From Lachnospiraceae bacterium (GTDB taxonomy: Bacteria > Bacillota > Clostridia > Lachnospirales > Lachnospiraceae), in NCBI GenBank assembly GCA_011959925.1, contig BLMD01000008.1, forward strand, positions 1-55,413: DNA of 55,413 nt. The letters run 5' to 3'. Of this stretch, positions 51,958-55,413 are shown in pieces. The first letter of the stretch is position 1; every line of letters begins with the position of its first letter. The notes under the pieces were generated by a model. The model was not told the origin of the DNA, made no database searches, and saw only the letters and a list, made by a program, of their open reading frames with translations. Both the position numbers and the translations under genes were made by a program.

Positions 51958-52091
51958 TGGTGTCGTGTAGCGGCTTTTTTTGTTTATCCAAAAGTTAAGA
52001 AAAATCAAATCCAGAATGGAGGAACAGGGACATAGGATTTTCTTTTCGGAGGGTAAGACAGGAATGGAAGAACGTCGGCTGCACAGAAAAG

Positions 52092-52238
52092 GACGTGCGG
52101 AATGTCCCGATTACCGTCCGATTGAATGAGGAAGAACATGAATAATTAAAGCAGTGCACCGCTGCTTGCGGTCTGTCCGCAGCAGAATTTATGCGCCAGT
52201 TATGCAAAGGAAACGCCCCACAGCCAAAGCAGGTAGAG
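52092..52238 (+). pseudogene. MobC-like mobilisation protein remnant
   Basis: The frame reads DVRNVPITVRLNEEEHE, a TAA stop at 52143-52145, then LKQCTAACGLSAAEFMRQLCKGNAPQPKQ. This is the N-terminal ribbon-helix-helix of Firmicute MobC relaxosome proteins. No good start codon precedes it and the C-terminal two thirds are missing. Confidence 0.65.
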
Positions 52239-52280
52239 AAGAAAGCCTATCACACCCGGAACATTGATACACAAAAGACG

Positions 52281-52563
52281 ATGAATATGGGGCAGGTTTT
52301 AACGCTCATTGAAGCGAGCAGGGAAACACCTTCAAGCTACCCAATCATCCCCATACCGGATTATATCTGCTGTTCCACTTATGGGCGTCCGAGAACCAAG
52401 GATTTTCACTGGAGACATTATAAGAAGCTGTTGGAGGACAATGGACTGCCTAGACGATCTCCCGCCATTTATTGATCAAGTAATTCCGAAAGAAGAAAGC
52501 GAAGGCGGTACAGATTATTCAGAAGATAATTATATAGAACAAATCAGTGAGTTTCTCGCATGA
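52281..52563 (+). pseudogene. Tyrosine integrase with internal deletions
   Basis: In the same frame as the mobC relic, residues MGQVLTLIEASRETP jump to SSYPIIPIPDYICCSTYGRPRTKDFHWRHYKKLLEDNGLP, then, after a frame change near 52455, to PPFIDQVIPKEESEGGTDYSEDNYIEQISEFLA. In intact ICE integrases these blocks are separated by about 50-70 residues each, including the catalytic R-H-x-x-R segments. So at least two internal deletions have left the ends together; no active-site Arg or Tyr context remains. Confidence 0.7.
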
Positions 52564-52630
52564 AACTAAGATACTGGCATAATCGAATCGTATAAAAAAG
52601 ATATACCCATCTGGGCATCCCGTAATACAT

Positions 52631-52708
52631 GCCCCTGACGGGGCGGGTGGACTACCGTCCGATTAGGAGAACTTATACGGAGTGAACTATTTCCAAAATG
52701 GAAATAGT
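52631..52708 (+). other. Hairpins before the uvrB fragment
   Basis: GCCCC-TGAC-GGGGC (52631-52644) and a perfect 10-bp stem ACTATTTCCA-AAA-TGGAAATAGT (52686-52708) directly before the uvrB start. The second could cover the ribosome-binding region. Neither matches the Gram-positive LexA box. Confidence 0.5.
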
Positions 52709-52727
52709 CTATATGGAGATTATTATT

Positions 52728-53009
52728 ATGAATCATTTTGAATTAGTATTACAATACGCCCCCACAGGCGACCAGCCACAGGCCATCGCCGAATTGGTCA
52801 AAGGCTTCAAAGAAGGCAACCAGTTCCAGACCCTTCTCGGTGTCACAGGTTCCGGCAAGACCTTCACCATGGCAAATGTCATCCAGGCATTGAATAAACC
52901 AACCCTTATCATTGCTCACAATAAAACATTAGCAGCTCAGCTTTATGGCGAGTTTAAAGAATTTTTCCCGCATACCGCAGTGGAATACTTTGTCTCCTAC
53001 AACGATTAA
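52728..53009 (+). pseudogene. uvrB: UvrB N-terminal fragment
   Basis: The first 93 residues of excinuclease subunit [18 protein letters not shown], Walker [43 protein letters not shown] and [10 protein letters not shown], then TAA. Intact UvrB (about 660 residues) continues SYYDYYQPEAY at this point. The codon choice is C-rich at third positions (GCCCCCACAGGCGACCAG), unlike its AT-rich surroundings, so the piece was brought in from a different background. No remaining part is found downstream. Confidence 0.85.
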
Positions 53010-53404
53010 ATGATAATAACACTATATATGGTTTGGAAATTGTATGGAAAATACAATATATAGTAAACAAATGGACAATTTGAGTTTGCATGGACTATGC
53101 GGACAGACAGACCGAGTAACCAAAATTCGTGTAAGGGAAAAGCGGTGTCACAGAATGAAAAATCTGCAGGAAGGATTTTAATCCGCTGATTCGTTGTGGT
53201 GATGCAAGGCATCGCTAATGTTTTGGGACAGCAGGAAATTTTGCGGTTGAGGGAAAATGCTGAATATGAAATGATGAGGTTGTAGATTTGAAAGGTATTT
53301 GTAATGAAGAAACATTTTTACTTGTTAGAAAATAGGTGAAAAATATGGTTTATAATGTATAGAAGCTGCTAGGTTCGACATATTCATAAAATTTAAAGTT
53401 AGGA
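53010..53404. other. Gene-poor stretch with fragments
   Basis: No complete gene. A short open stretch near 53180-53287 (VMQGIANVLGQQEILRLREN) looks like the end of a degraded coding region. It also contains copy 1 of the 25-bp repeat described separately. Confidence 0.5.
53095..53134 (+). repeat. 25-bp dispersed repeat, copy 1, with adjacent 11-bp inverted element
   Basis: 53110-53134 matches 54498-54522 at 23 of 25 bases, with a shared 16-base core ACCAAAATTCGTGTAA. Just upstream, CTATGCGGACA (53095-53105) is the exact reverse complement of TGTCCGCATAG (54475-54485), which lies just upstream of copy 2. Confidence 0.75.
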
Positions 53405-53665
53405 ATGAGGTGGTATGATGTCAACATTACAATGGAATTTATGGAAACCATAGAAGGGTTATCAGATGACACTATGCGGATTTTGTTAGAAGTGGTCAAG
53501 CAGGTTGTGCTTCCATTGGATCATAAGGAGAGTGTCGGAAGTTCGTCTGAACACCAGAGCAAACCACGCAGGATGGGTAGCTTGAAAGGGCAGAGACTTA
53601 TTGCAGAGGGATATGATATAGATGAAAGCAACGATGAAATTGCGAAAATGTTTGGGGTAGAATGA
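53405..53665 (+). CDS. Antitoxin-like protein of a PIN-toxin pair
   Basis: An 86-codon frame: METIEGLSDDTMRILLEVVKQVVLP, then SLKGQRLIAEGYDIDESNDEIAKMFGVE. The helical first half and the G-Y-D-I-D-E-x-N-D-E-I-A-x-M-F-G tail are typical of small Firmicute antitoxins paired with VapC. The stop overlaps the toxin start (ATGA), the usual arrangement. The start is doubtful: AGGTGG best fits ATG 53417 in another frame, which would need a one-base shift near 53435 to enter this frame. Confidence 0.6.
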   Translation: MRWYDVNITMEFMETIEGLSDDTMRILLEVVKQVVLPLDHKESVGSSSEHQSKPRRMGSLKGQRLIAEGYDIDESNDEIAKMFGVE

Positions 53666-53908
53666 TGATGAAAGTCTTGATTGATACGCATATAGCACTT
53701 TGGGCATTGTAACGGCTATAAAGTTCTCCCGATTTTTAACCGTCATACTTTTATGTTGGATTCTTTGAAGCACCCGGATAATGCTCCAAAACATAATGAT
53801 CCCTTTGACCGTCTTTTAATTTGCCAGTCAAAAACAGAAGGAATGAGATTCCTTACACATGATTCCCTGCTTTCCGATTATGGTGAAGAATGTATTATAT
53901 ATGTTTGA
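53665..53908 (+). pseudogene. PIN-domain (VapC-like) toxin, internal deletion
   Basis: The start reads MMKVLIDTHIALWAL and stops at TAA. In a shifted frame the end of the family follows at once: NGYKVLPIFNRHTFMLDSL...HNDPFDRLLICQSKTEGMRFLTHDSLLSDYG, ending TGA 53906-53908. The first catalytic Asp (LIDTH) and the later DPFDR and THD acids remain, but the middle of the domain, with the second acid, has been deleted (roughly 50 residues). RNase activity should be lost. Confidence 0.75.
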
Positions 53909-53916
53909 GAGGGAAG

Positions 53917-54093
53917 ATGCAAAATATGTGCAATTTATCTGAACTGGTTAAAGAGAGCGCTGTAAAACGAGAGCGAATTGAGGCTGTTGAGAGAATGCTT
54001 AAAGCTGATGCAACAAAAGAGCAGATAATCTCATTTAGTTATGCGGAGGAAGAAATTGAGAGAGCGGAAAATGCATTATATGCAAATGTATAG
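53917..54093 (+). CDS. Unrecognised 58-residue helical protein
   Basis: GAGGGAAG directly precedes ATG 53917. The chain (MCNLSELVKESAVKRERIEAVERMLKADATKEQIISFSYAEEEIERAENALYANV in parts) is charged and helical and resembles the C-terminal tail of Rpn-type (PD-(D/E)XK) transposase-like nucleases, where short helical motifs of the kind MLKA...EEI are common. It may be an independent small gene or a relic. Confidence 0.5.
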   Translation: MQNMCNLSELVKESAVKRERIEAVERMLKADATKEQIISFSYAEEEIERAENALYANV

Positions 54094-54116
54094 TGCTTTT
54101 CTGTAATAGAAAAAAT

Positions 54117-54164
54117 AATAGGGTATTCCATAAAATTAAAATATGTGGAATGCCCTTATTTTTA
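54117..54164 (+). terminator. Intrinsic terminator
   Basis: AGGGTATTCCATA pairs with TATGTGGAATGCCCT (one bulge) and is followed by TATTTTTAT. It closes the toxin-antitoxin region. Confidence 0.8.
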
Positions 54165-54303
54165 TGCGGAAATGAAAGGAGACCAGCAATTTATGAGAAA
54201 CGGAAACGGATGGGAAGGGAGTGCTGGATACATTGATTGACATAGAAGAATTTTTCCCTGAAAAAGCTGTGAAATCAGATGTATAGAAAAAAGGATAGAA
54301 ACA

Positions 54304-54354
54304 TGAACAAATGTTTGTTTGCGCATAGACAAATGAAAAGTATTATGCTACAAT
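54304..54354 (+). promoter_or_regulatory. LexA-like box with sigma-A promoter, no gene attached
   Basis: TGAACAAATGTTTG (54304-54317) fits the Gram-positive LexA box CGAACRNRYGTTYG at 13 of 14 positions. TAGACA (54326-54331), a 17-base spacer and TACAAT (54349-54354) follow immediately, so LexA bound here would sit over the promoter's upstream edge. The transcript would start near 54361 and run into hairpins rather than an ORF. Confidence 0.5.
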
Positions 54355-54362
54355 GAGCAAAG

Positions 54363-54425
54363 CGACGGCCGAGCTTGCTCGGACCGGCATTTTGCGAATG
54401 CTTTCATCGAGACGTTAGTCGAGAT
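54363..54425 (+). ncRNA. Structured transcript candidate downstream of the LexA-like promoter
   Basis: Three local hairpins in order: CCGAG-CTTG-CTCGG (54369-54382), GCATT-TTGCG-AATGC, and CATC-GA-GAC-GTTA-GTC-GA-GATG (54405-54426), the last with symmetric GA/GA that could form tandem sheared pairs. No protein frame with a ribosome-binding site follows. It may be the leader of a lost SOS gene or a small RNA; the identity is open. Confidence 0.35.
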
Positions 54426-54474
54426 GTTACAATAAAAGCCGTTGTATCCTAAGTTTTTCCGTTCAATTTTATCT

Positions 54475-54522
54475 TGTCCGCATAGTTTGGAAAACCCGAC
54501 TGAGGAACCAAAATTCGTGTAA
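54475..54522 (+). repeat. 25-bp dispersed repeat, copy 2, with adjacent 11-bp inverted element
   Basis: Copy 2 (54498-54522) of the repeat at 53110-53134, 23 of 25 identical. TGTCCGCATAG (54475-54485) is the inverted form of the element beside copy 1. Confidence 0.75.
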
Positions 54523-54539
54523 TGGATATTTTTTAAGAA

Positions 54540-54611
54540 ATGGAATACTTAAACTGTACGAATTGCGGGCGAAATGTCGAACTTTTTGATTATGGATGTT
54601 GGACAATATGA
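54540..54611 (+). pseudogene. Zinc-ribbon protein N-terminal fragment
   Basis: ATG 54540 begins MEYLNCTNCGRNVELFDYGC, with a CxxC knuckle, and ends at TGA 54609 after 23 residues. The frame looks like the start of a zinc-ribbon protein cut off just where IS110-type DNA probably begins. Confidence 0.45.
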
Positions 54612-54710
54612 AGTGACCTCACATTTGTAGCAACGTGGATTTATCTGTATACTAAGTTGTTGAAAAAACAATGGTAACAGGGATTACCGCATACAAAAGG
54701 AGGCTACCTA
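54612..54710 (+). mobile_element. Probable left end of the IS110-type element
   Basis: About 100 bases between the zinc-ribbon fragment and the transposase start, with one hairpin (GGTAA-CAGGGA-TTACC). IS110 elements have no long terminal inverted repeats, so the boundary is inferred from where the neighbouring frame breaks. IS110-group elements are known to encode a bridge RNA in this 5' region; this leader is short for that. Confidence 0.35.
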
Positions 54711-55413
54711 ATGAAAAGAATACTACGAATCGGAATGGATGTCTAGCACAAACTACACCTTATGTGTCATTGAGCCAAGATTTGACGGGGATGACATTAT
54801 CTACGCGAATATCAAGGTAACTACCAGAATCGGACAATATCGTGCAATTCATTGAAAATATAAAGAAAAAAGTAAAAGATGAATGCGGTATTCTCTGCGG
54901 TTATGAGGCAGGATGCCTGGGCTTTTCTTTATACCACGAACTGGTGAAAAAGGGAATCCGCTGTGTGATTCCGGCACCGACCACAATGATGACACAGCAG
55001 GGAAAACGGATCAAAACAGATAAGAGGGATATGCTGATGATAGCGCAGTGCCTGGCCTATGGCGGTTACCATGCGGTACACATCCCGACAGATAAAGATG
55101 ACGATGTCAAAGTATATCTGCGCATGAGGGACGACCATAAACAGGATTTAAAAAAGACGAAACAGAGGATCAGTGCATTCTGCTTAAGCCAGGGATACCA
55201 TTATGACGGCGGGAAATGGACGCAGGTGCATTTCAAGTGGCTGAAAGCCCTGGAACTGAGCGGACTGGACAGAGAAACCCTCGGGGAGTATCTGATCACA
55301 TATGAATACCAGACGAACCGGATAGAGAGTTGAGAAAACTTCTTACAGAAGCGTCAGGAGGGATATGCAAAGGGCAGATCGGGCATAAATCAAAAGATCT
55401 AAAAGCGAGACAG
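54711..55413 (+). pseudogene. IS110-family (DEDD) transposase, frameshifted, runs out of window
   Basis: AAGGAGG precedes ATG 54711, which reads MKRILRIGMDV, the first DEDD strand, then TAG. Other frames continue the family: NYTLCVIEPRFDGDDIIY, then after a shift near 54822 IVQFIENIKKKVKDE...GILCGYEAGCLGFSLYHELV and the central IKTDKRDMLMIAQCLAYGGYHAVHIP. A further shift at 55332 is needed to read LRKLLTEASGGICKGQIGHK. The second half, with the Ser-bearing domain, lies outside the window. At least three lesions make this copy inactive. Confidence 0.8.

Noticed and set aside
52109-52664. Near-identical 15-base strings around TACCGTCCGATT at 52109 and 52650 as possible att repeats
   Set aside because: One mismatch in 15 bases is not significant over this distance, and the first copy is simply mobC coding sequence.
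1-55413. CRISPR arrays, tRNA and rRNA genes
   Set aside because: No regularly spaced direct repeats, cloverleaf-type segments or rRNA-like stretches were noticed. Reading by eye could miss a single tRNA; a tRNAscan and Infernal run would settle it.

Overview
This window looks like a chromosomal segment of a spore-forming Lachnospiraceae bacterium (class Clostridia, probably a gut anaerobe). The evidence is family-level: a fused accD-accA carboxyltransferase, a BspA/FIVAR-type giant surface protein, two BclA-like collagen spore-surface proteins, a class D beta-lactamase of the clostridial type, ANTAR-linked glutamine synthetase, small Lachnospiraceae-type proteins, and AGGAGG ribosome-binding sites with frequent TTG/GTG starts. 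The genus cannot be fixed from sequence alone.

Layout. (1) 1-3422: distal end of a fatty-acid synthesis operon, fabZ-accDA-fabH-marR(fabT-like). (2) 3423-9138: a 1,731-residue secreted adhesin-like protein with a long structured 5' leader. (3) 9276-17100: pyrE, a VanZ protein, a small membrane protein, an HD hydrolase, an M29 aminopeptidase, then the purine cluster purE-purM-purN-purD behind its own promoter. (4) 17214-21970: a HAD phosphatase, then a spore-surface cassette of collagen-like protein, TPR glycosyltransferase and BclA-like collagen protein; each collagen gene has a sigma-K-type promoter match. (5) 22026-27364: a DUF6440-like protein and LacI-family repressor divergent from a sulfate ABC transporter (sbp-cysTWA) whose promoter is bracketed by two LacI-type operators. 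(6) 27401-30404: polysaccharide pyruvyl transferase, a class D beta-lactamase lipoprotein and an XRE regulator. (7) 30689-40297: a glutamine hub. glnA plus an ANTAR antiterminator protein run leftward; asnB-purF-carA-carB run rightward. The shared control region holds back-to-back promoters inside a perfect 15-bp inverted repeat, and each leader contains an intrinsic terminator.

(8) 40298-55413: an accessory island, visibly more AT-rich than regions 1-5. It starts with a block of unrecognised large proteins and a decayed integrase tail (43447-43635). A row of mostly intact single-gene cargo follows: two flavin reductases with an HxlR regulator, a DHFR-like reductase, DUF1697, a tautomerase, an acetyltransferase, a NERD protein, a GyrI-like protein, a ClbS/DfsB-like genotoxin-protection protein, a radical SAM protein and DUF6194. 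It ends in a graveyard of mobile-element parts: oriT-like palindromes, mobC, a second integrase, the 5' end of uvrB, a toxin-antitoxin pair with a gutted PIN toxin, and a frameshifted IS110 transposase. Frameshifts and internal deletions are concentrated here, while genes to the left are intact. This argues for real decay rather than general sequencing error.

The most interesting material is the paired attenuators at the glutamine hub, the sigma-K collagen/glycosyltransferase cassette, the LacI-controlled sulfate transporter, the inverted-repeat leader of the giant surface protein, and the orphan LexA-like promoter with structured transcript near the IS110 remnant. No CRISPR array, tRNA or rRNA was seen.
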